Both the position numbers and the translations under genes were made by a program. Below are positions 17,058 to 26,200 of a stretch of 64,000 nucleotides of DNA, one piece after another. The number at the start of each line of letters is the position of its first letter. The stretch's first letter is position 1. Under the pieces are notes generated by a model. The model saw only the letters and a list, made by a program, of their open reading frames with translations. It was not told the origin of the DNA and ran no database searches. The stretch comes from Nocardia takedensis NBRC 100417 (GTDB taxonomy: Bacteria > Actinomycetota > Actinomycetes > Mycobacteriales > Mycobacteriaceae). The stretch covers positions 1 to 64,000 of the forward strand of contig NZ_BAGG01000031.1 of the NCBI RefSeq assembly GCF_000308695.1. Reading direction: 5' to 3'.

Positions 17058-18419
17058 GTGGTTGCTTCGAGTACGGCCGGCGCCGAAACGGCGAGCCCGA
17101 TCACCTACGGCGTCTACTGGCGCGAGACCGAGGAGGTGACCTACGGTCCGAGTCTGCGGGGTGAGATCGACGCCGATGTCTGCATCATCGGCAGCGGCTA
17201 CACCGGCATGTGGACGGCCCACTACCTGAAGAAGGCCGATCCCGGTCTGCGCGTGGTCATCCTGGAGGCCGACTACGCCGGGTCGGGCGCCTCCGGCCAC
17301 GGTGACGGCTTCATGACGCCCACGATCGGACACAACTTGTCCAGCCTGATCAAGGCGTACGGGGCCGATCGCGCCAAACTGGCCTACACGATCGTCGGCA
17401 AATCCATCCTCGAGGTGCAGCGTTTCGCGCGCAAGCACGACATCGACGCCCAGATCGAGCCGACCGGCTACCTCAACGTCGCCACCAACGGGCGGCAACT
17501 GCGCAACCTGGAGAAGGATCTGAGCCTGATCCAGCAGCTCGGCGCGACCTCGCTGCCGGATCTGCTCGACGGTCCCGGCATCCGCGCGCGCGTCGACAGT
17601 CCCGCGCTGCTGGGCGGTTTCGAGGTCGGCGGCGCGATGGTGAACCCGCACCGGCTCAGTCGCGGGGTCAGCCGGGTGCTGCGCGCCCAGGGCGTCGACA
17701 TCTACGAGAAGTCCGCGGCCCGCGCGGTCGACGTGCGGGGCTCCGGCTACCGGGTGCGCACCGACGCGGGCGCGGTGACGGCGCAGCGGGTGGTCTACGC
17801 GACCAACGCCTACCAGCACCAGTTTCCGCAACTGCGGTCGATGGTGCGCCCGATGTGGAGCTACGCGATCGTCACCGAACCGCTGACGCCCGAACAGTTG
17901 TCGGGGCTGAACTGGCCGGGCCGCGAAGGGTTCGTCGAGGCGCGCAACCTCATCGCCTTCGCCCGGCTGACCGCGCAGAACCGGCTGTTGATCGGCGGCG
18001 GCCCCGTGCCCTACCACTACGGCCGGGACATGTCCGACGAGCGGATGCGCGCGCGCAAACCGCGCGACTACCTGATCGGCCTGCTGCACAAGTACTTCCC
18101 GAGCCTGCGCGGCCTGCGCGTGACGCACGCCTACGGCGGCTGCATCGATATGACCCCCGATCTGGTGCCGCATGTCGGGCGGCTGCCCAGCGGCGAGTTC
18201 TATTCCCACGGCTACTGCGGCAACGGCGTCGCCTTCACCAACACCGTCGGCAAGGTGCTGCGCGATCTGGTGCTCGACAAGCAGTCCAGTTACACCGACC
18301 TGATGTTCGTCGGGGACCAGCGCAAGCGGTACGGGGCTGAACCGCTGGCCTGGGCGCAAGCCAAAGCCCACGACCTGACCATGCGACTCGAGGACGGGCT
18401 GCCCGTGCGTCGCCCCTGA
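17058..18419 (+). CDS. FAD-dependent oxidoreductase (DAO/PuuB-like family)
   Basis: The 453-residue flavoprotein has an N-terminal FAD-binding Rossmann motif GSGYTG (residues 45-50) and an acidic strand end (VVILEAD). A SGHGDGFM segment follows, as in glycine-oxidase and gamma-glutamylputrescine-oxidase relatives. The C-terminal GGCIDMTPDLVPHVGR and YSHGYCGNGV stretches are the second half of the DAO fold. It should oxidise an amine or amino acid substrate using O2; the substrate is unknown. GTG 17058 is preferred over GTG 17052 because AAAGG lies 9 bases upstream. It precedes the FadE5-like gene, with a hairpin in the gap. Confidence 0.82.
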   Translation: MVASSTAGAETASPITYGVYWRETEEVTYGPSLRGEIDADVCIIGSGYTGMWTAHYLKKADPGLRVVILEADYAGSGASGHGDGFMTPTIGHNLSSLIKAYGADRAKLAYTIVGKSILEVQRFARKHDIDAQIEPTGYLNVATNGRQLRNLEKDLSLIQQLGATSLPDLLDGPGIRARVDSPALLGGFEVGGAMVNPHRLSRGVSRVLRAQGVDIYEKSAARAVDVRGSGYRVRTDAGAVTAQRVVYATNAYQHQFPQLRSMVRPMWSYAIVTEPLTPEQLSGLNWPGREGFVEARNLIAFARLTAQNRLLIGGGPVPYHYGRDMSDERMRARKPRDYLIGLLHKYFPSLRGLRVTHAYGGCIDMTPDLVPHVGRLPSGEFYSHGYCGNGVAFTNTVGKVLRDLVLDKQSSYTDLMFVGDQRKRYGAEPLAWAQAKAHDLTMRLEDGLPVRRP

Positions 18420-18431
18420 GCCGGACCGGGG

Positions 18432-18455
18432 CGACCGCGGTGGATTCCGCGGTCG
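18432..18455 (+). terminator. Hairpin between oxidoreductase and acyl-CoA dehydrogenase genes
   Basis: CGACCGCGG (18432-18440) and CCGCGGTCG (18447-18455) with a TGGATT loop. It may be a terminator or a partial attenuator, allowing separate expression of the downstream gene. Confidence 0.5.
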
Positions 18456-18503
18456 ACCCGCGACGGCGGCGCACGCCGGCGCGGCGGGAGACAGGAAACA
18501 ACG

Positions 18504-20330
18504 ATGAGTCACTACAAGAGCAATGTCCGCGACCTCGAGTTCAACCTGTTCGAGTCGCTGGCGCTGGGTCCGGTGCTGGACGGCGGCGCGTTCGGCGACC
18601 TCGACACCGACACCGTGCGCACCATGCTCGCCGAAGTGCGCCGCCTGGCGGAGGGGCCGCTGGGCGCCTCGCATCACGTCGGCGACCGCAACCCGCCGAT
18701 CTTCGACCCGCACACCCACAGCGTGCGACTGCCGGAAGCGTTCAAGACCAGCTACCGCGCCCTGCGCGAGAGCGGCTGGGCCGGGGTCGGCATGGTCGAG
18801 GAGTTGGGCGGGCTCGGCGCCCCGAGCGCGGTCGCGTGGGCGATCTCGGAGATGATCCTCGGCGCGGCCCCGGCCGCGTTCATCTACGCCACCGGCACCG
18901 CGTTCCTGAACTCGCTGCACAAGAGCCTCACCCCGGAGCAGCGGCGCTGGTCGACGCTGATGGCCGAACACGGCTGGGGCTCCACGATGGCGCTGACCGA
19001 GGCCGAAGCCGGCTCCGACGTCGGTTCGGGTCGCACCAAGGCCGTCCGCCAAGCCGACGGCTCCTGGCACATCGAGGGCGTCAAACGCTTCATCACCAAC
19101 GGCGACGCCGACGATCTGTTCCCCAATCTCGTGCACCTGGTGCTGGCTCGCCCGGAAGGCGCGGGCCCCGGCACCAAGGGGCTGTCGCTGTTCTTCGTGC
19201 CGAAGTTCCACTTCGACGCCGACACCGGCGAGATCGGCGAGCGCAACGGCGTGTTCGTCACCAACCTGGAACGCAAGATGGGCCTGAAGGTCTCGGCCAC
19301 CTGCGAACTCACCTTCGGCGGCCACGGCGTGCCCGCCAAGGGCTGGCTGGTCGGCGAGGTGCACAACGGCATCGCGCAGATGTTCGAGATCATCCAGTCC
19401 GCGCGGATGATGGTGGGCGTCAAAGCCGCCGGGACGCTGTCCACCGGCTACCTGAACGCCCTCGACTACGCCAAGACCCGCGTACAGGGCGCCGACCTCA
19501 CCCGCATGGCCGACAAGAGCGCGCCCCGGGTCGCCATCATCGCCCACCCCGACGTGCGCCGGTCGCTGATGGTCCAGAAGGCTTACGCCGAAGGGCTGCG
19601 CGCGGTGTACCTCTACACCGCCGCGCACCAGGATTCCAGTGTGGCCCTGCATGTCTCGGGCGCTGACCCGGATCTCGCCGCGCGGGTCACCGATCTGCTG
19701 CTGCCGATCGTCAAGGGTGTGGGCTCCGAGCGGGCCTACCAGTACCTGACCGAGTCCTTGCAGACCTTCGGCGGTTCGGGCTTCCTCCAGGACTATCCGA
19801 TCGAGCAGTACATCCGCGACGCCAAGATCGACTCCCTCTACGAGGGCACCACCGCGATCCAGGCACAGGATTTCTTCTTTCGCAAGATCGCTCGCGACGG
19901 CGGCGTCGCGCTGGGGCATCTCGCGGGGCAGGTGCGCGCCTTCGTGGCCGCCGAAGCGGGCAACGGCCGCCTCAAGGACGAACGCGCGCTGCTGGCCGCG
20001 GCCCTGGCCGACGTAGAGGCGATGACCGGCACGCTGACCGCGCATCTGCTAGCGGCGCGGGAGGATTCGCGCGAGCTGTACAAGGTCGGCCTCGGCTCGG
20101 TGCGGTTCCTGTTCGCCGTGGGGGATCTGCTGATCGGCTGGCGACTGCTACACCACGCCGAAATCGCCCTCACCGCATTGGATTCCGGTGCCACCGACCC
20201 GTTCTACGAAGGCAAGATCGCCACCGCCCGCTTCTTCGCGCGCGACGTGCTTCCGCAACTGAGCGCCGTCAGAGCCGTTCTGTCCGCCCTCGACGGCGAG
20301 GTGATGAACCTCGACGAAGCCGCCTTCTGA
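18504..20330 (+). CDS. fadE5: Acyl-CoA dehydrogenase, FadE5-like
   Basis: The 608-residue protein starts [17 protein letters not shown], very like mycobacterial FadE5 (about 611 residues), and has the long-chain family layout. [14 protein letters not shown] is the FAD/acyl-CoA loop and [10 protein letters not shown] carries the catalytic glutamate (Glu447). A C-terminal extension of about 150 residues is typical of this subgroup. It catalyses the first FAD-dependent dehydrogenation of fatty acyl-CoA in beta-oxidation. ATG 18504 has AGGAAA 6 bases upstream. The next gene starts inside its stop codon (TGATG). Confidence 0.85.
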   Translation: MSHYKSNVRDLEFNLFESLALGPVLDGGAFGDLDTDTVRTMLAEVRRLAEGPLGASHHVGDRNPPIFDPHTHSVRLPEAFKTSYRALRESGWAGVGMVEELGGLGAPSAVAWAISEMILGAAPAAFIYATGTAFLNSLHKSLTPEQRRWSTLMAEHGWGSTMALTEAEAGSDVGSGRTKAVRQADGSWHIEGVKRFITNGDADDLFPNLVHLVLARPEGAGPGTKGLSLFFVPKFHFDADTGEIGERNGVFVTNLERKMGLKVSATCELTFGGHGVPAKGWLVGEVHNGIAQMFEIIQSARMMVGVKAAGTLSTGYLNALDYAKTRVQGADLTRMADKSAPRVAIIAHPDVRRSLMVQKAYAEGLRAVYLYTAAHQDSSVALHVSGADPDLAARVTDLLLPIVKGVGSERAYQYLTESLQTFGGSGFLQDYPIEQYIRDAKIDSLYEGTTAIQAQDFFFRKIARDGGVALGHLAGQVRAFVAAEAGNGRLKDERALLAAALADVEAMTGTLTAHLLAAREDSRELYKVGLGSVRFLFAVGDLLIGWRLLHHAEIALTALDSGATDPFYEGKIATARFFARDVLPQLSAVRAVLSALDGEVMNLDEAAF

Positions 20331-20758
20331 TGAGCGCGGCGCCCACCACGCCGGACCGCCGCACCGACCGCAGACGCGCGGTGCTGTGGCTCGGCGCGGT
20401 GGCCTACCTGGCCGGCTACCTCATCCACAGCATCAGACACATCGTCCACTTGATTCCCCAGACCCCGACGCCGACACTGGTTCTCGGCAGCACGGGCTGG
20501 CTGCTCGCCGTCGTCGTGGTCCTAGCCGTCCGCCGCGACCACCCGCACGCGCCCCACGTGTTGATCGCGATCGGTCTGTTCACCGGCGTGATGGTGCTGC
20601 TGGTGCACCTCGCTCCCGACTGGACGCCCTTCAACCAGCCCTGGCGGCAGCACAACGCCACCTTCACCATGTGGTTCTCGCTGGGGGCCAACGCCGTCGG
20701 CGCGCTGATCGCCGCCGTCGCAGGCGCCGTCGCGCTGCGCATGCGACCCGCGCGATAG
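20330..20758 (+). CDS. Small membrane protein (142 aa)
   Basis: Four hydrophobic segments are visible (about residues 17-36, 49-66, 75-93 and 113-136), with a His-rich loop after the first (HSIRHIVHLIP) and a Trp/Pro-rich loop before the last. There is no known domain. Its ATG overlaps the TGA of the acyl-CoA dehydrogenase by one base, so it is expressed only by coupling or reinitiation. This ties it to lipid oxidation or to the dehydrogenase's location; its role is unknown. Confidence 0.75.
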   Translation: MSAAPTTPDRRTDRRRAVLWLGAVAYLAGYLIHSIRHIVHLIPQTPTPTLVLGSTGWLLAVVVVLAVRRDHPHAPHVLIAIGLFTGVMVLLVHLAPDWTPFNQPWRQHNATFTMWFSLGANAVGALIAAVAGAVALRMRPAR

Positions 20759-20811
20759 CTCTTCGATCATGAGAAGGGCGGCGTCCGAGAACACCGCACT
20801 TCCCCGTGCTC

Positions 20812-22692
20812 CTACTTCTCGGCCGCGACCGGCGCCAACTCCCACGGGCCCGAACCGTCGAGTTCCAGACGCTTGGTGTGGTGCTTGTCGACCGTGCTGC
20901 GGTGCGCGACGCTGATCAGGATCGTCTCCGGCACCTCGGTGCGCAGCAGGTTGTAGAGCGAATACTCCAGACCCTCGTCGACCGCGGAGGTCGCCTCGTC
21001 CAGGAACACCGCCTTCGGCCGGGTCAACAGCACCCGCGCGAAGGCCACCCGCTGCTGCTCACCGGGGGACAGGATCTTGTTCCAGTCCGACTCCTCGTCC
21101 AGACGCCCGCTCAGATGACCCAGGTGCACCTTGTCCAGCACCTCGCGCAAGGTGTCGTCGGAGAACGCGTCCGGCTGCGACGGATAGGCCAGCACCGTGC
21201 GCAACTGCCCCAGCGGCAGGTAGGGGATCTGCGACAGGAACAGCGTCCCGTTGCCGTCCGGCCGGTCCAACTCACCCGAGGCGAACGGCCACATCTGCGC
21301 CAGCGCGCGCAGCAACGTCGTCTTGCCGCTGCCCGAGCGGCCCTTCACCACCAGCGCCTCGCCGCTGCCCAGCGACAGCGCCAGTTGCTCGATCAGCACC
21401 GTCCCGTCCGGCTTGCGGACATCGATCCCGCTCAACTCCACCCCGTCCGGGCGGTCGACCACGGTGACCTGCGGCAACTCCCGCGACTGATCGCCCGCGA
21501 CCTGAAGACCGTCCAGACGGATCAAGGCCGCGCGGTAGGCGGCGAAATCGTCGTATGCCTCACGGAAGAACGACAGTGAATCGTGGATCGCCCGGAAGGA
21601 ACTCGCCGTCTGTTGCACGCCGCCGAGGGTGACCGCGCCGTCGAAGAATCGCGGGGCTTGAATGATGAGCGGGAACACCTCCGCGGTCTGGTTGACCGTG
21701 AGGTTCCAGCCGCTGAACTTCAGCGTCCGGAACACGACTTGCCAGTACGCCTTGATCAGGTCGGCGAACCGGCCGAGCAGTCCGCGCCGCTCCACGTCCT
21801 CGCCGCGGTAGAACGCGACGTTCTCGGCGCTGTCGCGCAACCGCACCAGCGCGTAACGGAAGTTGGCCGTAGCCCGTTCGTAGAGGAAATTCAACCGGAT
21901 CAGCGGACGGCCGAGCCAGAACGCGACCACCGTGGTCAACAGCACGTAGATCAGCAGCAGGAACATCATCGCGCGCGGAATCTCGATCCCGAACAACGGA
22001 ATCGGTCCCGACAGATCCCACAGGATCTGGGTGAAGGAGATGACCGTCGCGACCGCGCTGACGCCGCCCATCGACAGAATCCGCGACTGTTGGACGAACT
22101 TGGTGATGTCCTCCTGGATACGCTGATCCGGGTTGTCGATCGTCTGGTCGATGAACCGGGCCTTGTAGAACGCGCGTCCGCGCAGCCAGTCGGTGGTGAC
22201 GTGCTCGGTCAACCACAGCCGCCACCGGATGTCGAACGCCTGCTCCAAGTAGTAGTCCAGCAGCGCGCGCACCACGTGGATCGTCGCGAGCACGGCGAAC
22301 ACGACCACCGAATTCCAGAACGCCGACTTCGCCGCGTCCAGTTCGCCGCCGTCGCCGCCCGCGATCGCCGCCGCCGCGGCCGCCAACGCCGTATACATGT
22401 CGTTGGCCTGATAGGAGAACAGCACGTTCATCCGGACCGCGAACAGCGTCATGAACAGCAGCACCGCGACGAACACATAGGTCTGCCACGCCCCCGGCTG
22501 CGTGAAGAAGGTGCCCGAGACCTTCCAGAACTGCCTACCCCAGACCGTGAACCGCAGCAGCAGCGCCACCACGAGCGTGAAGACGATCGCCGTGATCGAG
22601 AAGGCGATCACCAGCCACTGCACCGTCGCGAGGAGCTCATTGCCCCAATCCCTGGACGTATCCACCGACTCTCCCGTTTTCCACGGGCCCAT
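20812..22692 (-). CDS. bacA: BacA/SbmA-type ABC transporter (Rv1819c-like)
   Basis: A fused permease-ATPase of 626 residues: a SbmA/BacA-type transmembrane domain with several helices in the first 330 residues, then an ABC domain with Walker A GRSGSGKTT (near 450-459), signature LSPGEQQR (near 541-548) and Walker B AVFLDEATSAVDE. Overall resemblance to mycobacterial Rv1819c is strong, including NVLFSYQ, NDMYTAL and NPDQRIQ. That protein imports hydrophilic compounds such as cobalamin and bleomycin. The start ATG 22692 (MGPWK) matches the MGP start of Rv1819c; the longer frame upstream was rejected. It is convergent with the small membrane protein gene. Confidence 0.85.
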   Translation of the reverse strand: MGPWKTGESVDTSRDWGNELLATVQWLVIAFSITAIVFTLVVALLLRFTVWGRQFWKVSGTFFTQPGAWQTYVFVAVLLFMTLFAVRMNVLFSYQANDMYTALAAAAAAIAGGDGGELDAAKSAFWNSVVVFAVLATIHVVRALLDYYLEQAFDIRWRLWLTEHVTTDWLRGRAFYKARFIDQTIDNPDQRIQEDITKFVQQSRILSMGGVSAVATVISFTQILWDLSGPIPLFGIEIPRAMMFLLLIYVLLTTVVAFWLGRPLIRLNFLYERATANFRYALVRLRDSAENVAFYRGEDVERRGLLGRFADLIKAYWQVVFRTLKFSGWNLTVNQTAEVFPLIIQAPRFFDGAVTLGGVQQTASSFRAIHDSLSFFREAYDDFAAYRAALIRLDGLQVAGDQSRELPQVTVVDRPDGVELSGIDVRKPDGTVLIEQLALSLGSGEALVVKGRSGSGKTTLLRALAQMWPFASGELDRPDGNGTLFLSQIPYLPLGQLRTVLAYPSQPDAFSDDTLREVLDKVHLGHLSGRLDEESDWNKILSPGEQQRVAFARVLLTRPKAVFLDEATSAVDEGLEYSLYNLLRTEVPETILISVAHRSTVDKHHTKRLELDGSGPWELAPVAAEK

Positions 22693-22886
22693 CGCCCGTC
22701 CAGCCGCACCGAAGAACAGCGCGCACCGGCCGGACCGGTCCGTGATCGGCGAAGTCTGAGGAAGGACCCCCGCGAGCTGTCGACCCATAGAGTAGCCATG
22801 GCCACCTTTTCCCCGCAGCGCGACGGCTCTTTGTCGGTGCCCGCCGGCACACTGGAAACGAAGCAGTCCGGCCCGAGGAGAACCAC

Positions 22887-23087
22887 ATGGCCACCGCCGA
22901 CGACCGCCCCACGGTACGACTGGTCGCCCACTGCCGCCGCTGCCACGGCTGGCTCCTGTCCCCGCGCTCGGTCGCCGAAGGCATCGGCCCCACCTGCGCG
23001 ATCCGCGAACGCGCCGAAGCCCGCGCCGCCGCCGAACTCACCCTTTTCGACCCCGCCGCCGAACTCACCCTTTTCGACGCCGCCTGA
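22887..23087 (+). CDS. DUF6011-like small zinc-binding protein (66 aa)
   Basis: HCRRCHGWLLSPRSV, followed by GIGPTC about eight residues later, matches the compact Cys-based fold of DUF6011-type proteins: two Cys from CxxC, one after GIGP, and a nearby His. GAGGAG stands 6 bases before ATG 22887. The C-terminus carries a perfect in-frame duplication (AELTLFDP/AELTLFDA) from the tandem DNA repeat at 23031-23084. DUF6011 proteins are common in actinobacteria and phages; function is unknown. It is divergent from the BacA-like gene. Confidence 0.75.
   Translation: MATADDRPTVRLVAHCRRCHGWLLSPRSVAEGIGPTCAIRERAEARAAAELTLFDPAAELTLFDAA
23031..23084 (+). repeat. 27-base tandem duplication inside the small zinc-protein gene
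   Basis: Bases 23031-23057 and 23058-23084 are identical except for one C/G change near the end. The repeat is in frame and adds nine residues (AELTLFDPA-like) to the protein tail. Such units can expand or contract by slippage. Confidence 0.85.
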
Positions 23088-23155
23088 GCGCGGCGCGCTC
23101 CCTCAGCAGGAGCCGCGCTCACCCAGTTTCACCGCCGGTGAAGAGACGCGGCCGG

Positions 23156-24178
23156 TCAGTTCCGGAGGGTGTCGCTGGGGGAGCGGCCGTAGAGCCGTTG
23201 GTAGCGGATCGCGAAGCGGCCCGGATGCCGGAAACCCCAGCGCGCGGCGATCGCGGCGACGCTCTGACCGCGCGCCGGATCGGCCGCGACCAGTTCGTCG
23301 TGGGCGGCCTCCAAGCGCACCCGTCGGTGGTAGCCGAGCGGCGTCAGGTCGTAGTGGGCGCGGAAGGCGTACTGCAACGCGCGCGCCGTGACCCCCGCGA
23401 CGTCGGCGATCTCGGTGACCCCGAGCGCTTCGCCGCGATGGGCGTGGATGTAGTCGACCGCCTTGGCCAACGCCGCCGACGTCATCGGGGACGGATCGCG
23501 CCCCTGCTGTTCGGTCAACGTGGTGTTCGGGAACACCAGCAGCGCCGCCGTCGCCAGACAACTCGCCGCCTGGTTCGCCAGGATCGGGTGGGTCAGCGCG
23601 GAGTCCAACGCCATCATCTCCAGGTACACCCCGCCCGCGAGGGTCCGCCAGTACCGGGCCCGTCCGGCGTCGAGGGGATGCCAGTCCAGGAAACGCAGTC
23701 GTTGTGCCGCCGCCTCACCGTGGGCGGCCGCCGCGGCCTCGACGAAATGGTGATCGGGAATCCGCAGCACGTCCAGATCCAGGTCGTGGGCCTCGGCGGC
23801 CAGGTCGACCCGTGGCGGTTGCAGCCCGTCGGCCCCGGACGCCAACTCCATCGGTTCCCGGTCCGCGTGATGCGTGCGCCGCGTCCACACCCGGTATCCG
23901 CCGCCGCGCAGATATACGAACACCGGACAGTCCATCGGGTCGGCGTCGGTGCGGAATCCCATCGTGGACGAGAAGTGATCCGCCGTCAGCGTCGCCCCCG
24001 CGGCGAGCCCGATGGACATCCGCGCGCGACCGTTCTCCTCGGACAATCGCAACCGATTCCCGGTGTACACCCGGCCCAGATGGTCGCTGATCTCCTCGGA
24101 GTCGGTACTCGCGAACTCCTGCCGTCGGATCGGCACGGTCTCGGACCGTCCGCCGCCCGACGTCGTCTGCTCGGACAC
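23156..24178 (-). CDS. AraC-family transcriptional regulator
   Basis: The 340-residue protein has a beta-rich N-terminal sensing domain and two C-terminal HTH motifs of the AraC/XylS fold: LGVTEIADVAGVTARALQYAF, then VAAIAARWGFRHPGRFAIRY near the end. The start GTG 24178 has AAGGAGG about 6-12 bases upstream. The N-terminal domain resembles those that bind small aromatic or sugar ligands, but the effector is unknown. The DNA target may be the divergent genes or its own promoter. Confidence 0.85.
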   Translation of the reverse strand: MSEQTTSGGGRSETVPIRRQEFASTDSEEISDHLGRVYTGNRLRLSEENGRARMSIGLAAGATLTADHFSSTMGFRTDADPMDCPVFVYLRGGGYRVWTRRTHHADREPMELASGADGLQPPRVDLAAEAHDLDLDVLRIPDHHFVEAAAAAHGEAAAQRLRFLDWHPLDAGRARYWRTLAGGVYLEMMALDSALTHPILANQAASCLATAALLVFPNTTLTEQQGRDPSPMTSAALAKAVDYIHAHRGEALGVTEIADVAGVTARALQYAFRAHYDLTPLGYHRRVRLEAAHDELVAADPARGQSVAAIAARWGFRHPGRFAIRYQRLYGRSPSDTLRN

Positions 24179-24315
24179 AACGGCCTCCTTCCCGCCGAGA
24201 CGAGGGTCGCGCCGTCCGGTGCGTCACCATGGCACTACCACCTCAGCCGCGGTCTACGCAGGCCGAACGCCGTTCGTTCCGATCTTCACCCCCTCGGACG
24301 GACCGGCGACCGGCG

Positions 24316-24888
24316 TCAGCCCGCCGGCCGCGACCCCCGCACTTTGCGCAGGAACCGGCGCAGATGCGGATCGAACCGTGCTGGATCGGCCGCTTCGATC
24401 TCCGCCACGCCCCACCACCGACCCGAGCGGAATTCGGTCGGATCGAGGGTGAACACCGTCTCGCGGCCCGCGGTCGTCACGAACCACAGACTCACGTCCT
24501 CGTGACCGCTGTCGATGTTGACCGTGGTGGTGATCGTGAGGAACACCGGCCGACTCGCCGCGTCCAGGTCCGTGCGGATCCCGAGTTCCTCCTCGACCTC
24601 CCGCCCGGCCGACAACGCCGGATGTTCCCCGACCTCCACGTGCCCGCCCGGCGGCAACCACAACCCCGCCTTGACGTGATCGACCAGGAACACCGCGTCG
24701 CCCGCCGGATCGACCACCACCACATACGACACCAGATGCCGCGGCGGCGTGGCGGGCGGCGCCCGACGGAACACATCCTCGGTGCGCGCGACCCACGCCA
24801 CCGCCTCCGCCAGATGCGCCCGTTCGACCTCGTCGACCGGCTCGATCCCCGCGAGCAGATCCCGAACAACATTGACAGCAGCCGTCAT
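24316..24888 (-). CDS. NUDIX hydrolase
   Basis: The 190-residue protein contains a complete Nudix box, G82-x5-E88-x7-R96-E97-V98-x-E100-E101-x-G103-I104. It hydrolyses a nucleoside diphosphate linked to another moiety; the substrate is not evident. ATG 24888 with GGAGG about 9 bases upstream is preferred to the upstream GTG. The nucleotidyltransferase-like gene lies 36 bases upstream on the same strand, so the two probably form an operon. Confidence 0.85.
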   Translation of the reverse strand: MTAAVNVVRDLLAGIEPVDEVERAHLAEAVAWVARTEDVFRRAPPATPPRHLVSYVVVVDPAGDAVFLVDHVKAGLWLPPGGHVEVGEHPALSAGREVEEELGIRTDLDAASRPVFLTITTTVNIDSGHEDVSLWFVTTAGRETVFTLDPTEFRSGRWWGVAEIEAADPARFDPHLRRFLRKVRGSRPAG

Positions 24889-24924
24889 TCGCCCACCCTC
24901 CCACACCCCACCGACAACCCACGC

Positions 24925-25479
24925 TCACTCGTCGTATCCCGGATCCAATCGCGCACTCCGGTCGAACCACACGACCTCCCCGAACAATTCGGGCGGATCG
25001 AGCGCGACGACAGCTTTCTGCCGCAGGTGGAACGCCGTCGGCGTCGAACTGTGCCGTAGATATCCCCGCACCGTCGCGATCGGATCATCCGCCGACCCCG
25101 CCGTGTCGACCAGCCGGAAGATTCCGTCCACATGGCGGCCGGCGAACCCGAGCGCCACATCGTCGGGATGCCGACCGAATTCCGAGAGGCCGAAATCGAT
25201 CACCCGCCGTGCCCGCCGCAACTGAGTCTTGTGTGGATCCACCTTGACGAAGAATGCGTGGATGTCCAGATCCTTCACCCGATGCTGCCCACCCGACGCG
25301 TAATGCAGGGCCGCCCCTTGCGTCAACGCCGTCATCAAGTACGCGTCCCGATACGGCGCCAAGTGCGGATTGCGCCCGAAGAACATCTCGACCTCATTGC
25401 GGGCGATCTCCGCCAGCCGCCGCAGATGCTCCTCGGTCACCGGCTCCCGCGAATACTCCGCCACCGTATCGAACCCCAT
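24925..25479 (-). CDS. Nucleotidyltransferase-like hypothetical protein (184 aa)
   Basis: A segment GGQHRVKDLDIHAFF recalls the GG/GS-x-x-x-D-h-D strand of nucleotidyltransferase-fold proteins, here with a KDLDIH core. The protein is soluble and mixed alpha/beta. I cannot identify the substrate. ATG 25479 is used although its Shine-Dalgarno is weak. It sits just upstream of the NUDIX gene on the same strand, so a nucleotide-related role is plausible but unproven. Confidence 0.65.
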   Translation of the reverse strand: MGFDTVAEYSREPVTEEHLRRLAEIARNEVEMFFGRNPHLAPYRDAYLMTALTQGAALHYASGGQHRVKDLDIHAFFVKVDPHKTQLRRARRVIDFGLSEFGRHPDDVALGFAGRHVDGIFRLVDTAGSADDPIATVRGYLRHSSTPTAFHLRQKAVVALDPPELFGEVVWFDRSARLDPGYDE

Positions 25480-25644
25480 CGCCGCACCCTACCGCCGGAC
25501 TCTCGGTGCATTGCTCGAACGAGTGATCCGGTCAGGACGCGGTCATGGTCCACCATTCAGCCACCGTTGCCGACTCACCGCGTACGGTCGGTACACCGGG
25601 AACGGCGGCGGTCACCACGCGGGCGGTGGGACGTGCCGACCAAT

Positions 25645-26019
25645 TCAGAGATACGGCCGGGTGATCATCTCGATCCCGTGCCCCGCCGGGTCCAGGAAAT
25701 ACACTCCGCGCCCGCCGTGGTCGGTATTGGTTCGCCCCGGTTCCCGTCGATGCGGGTCCGCCCAGTGCTCGATCTCCCGGTCGCGCAACCGTCGGTAGGC
25801 CCGATCGAACAATTCGTCATCGACCAGGAACGCGTAGTGCTGCCTCTGGATCTCCACCGGCGGTTCCGCGAATTGGAGCAGCACCCCGTCCTCGCACAGC
25901 AGATTGGTGAACACGCCCCAGGACGGGGCGTCCGCGAGCTCGAAGATGTCGCGGAAGAACGCCGCGGACTCGTTCCGGTCCTTCGCGGCGATGATCGTGT
26001 GATTGAAACGTGCGGACAT
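25645..26019 (-). CDS. VOC-family (glyoxalase/bleomycin-resistance-like) protein
   Basis: The 124-residue protein has the beta-alpha-beta-beta-beta VOC pattern. Its metal-site candidates are His8 (FNHTIIAA), a Glu/Gln in the middle (LLQFAEPP) and Glu in the last strand (GHGIEMITRP). VOC proteins are metal-dependent lyases, dioxygenases or antibiotic-binding proteins; which one applies here cannot be told. ATG 26019 has a strong AGGAGG 4 bases upstream. It stands alone between other minus-strand genes. Confidence 0.82.
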   Translation of the reverse strand: MSARFNHTIIAAKDRNESAAFFRDIFELADAPSWGVFTNLLCEDGVLLQFAEPPVEIQRQHYAFLVDDELFDRAYRRLRDREIEHWADPHRREPGRTNTDHGGRGVYFLDPAGHGIEMITRPYL

Positions 26020-26200
26020 GAATCCTCCTGTCGTGATCTGCTTTTCGAGCGAAACGATCACTGTCGAAGGAGGTCCGCGCGTCCGGTCGGGGCCGCGGGC
26101 CCACGCGGCGCTCAGCCGAGCACCGGGTCACCCGTCCGTGCGTGGCTCGACGCCGTCCCGGTTGTCATGAGAGGCAGTGTAGCTCGCACCGGCTCACCGC

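Noticed and set aside
16550..17104. Open frames on both strands in the gap before the oxidoreductase
   Set aside because: Arg/Cys-rich translations without ribosome sites or recognisable motifs; the region is better explained as promoter DNA.
16761..20045. Long minus-strand open frame (1094 codons) opposite the oxidoreductase and FadE5-like genes
   Set aside because: Shadow of two genes with clear families on the plus strand; low-complexity translation.
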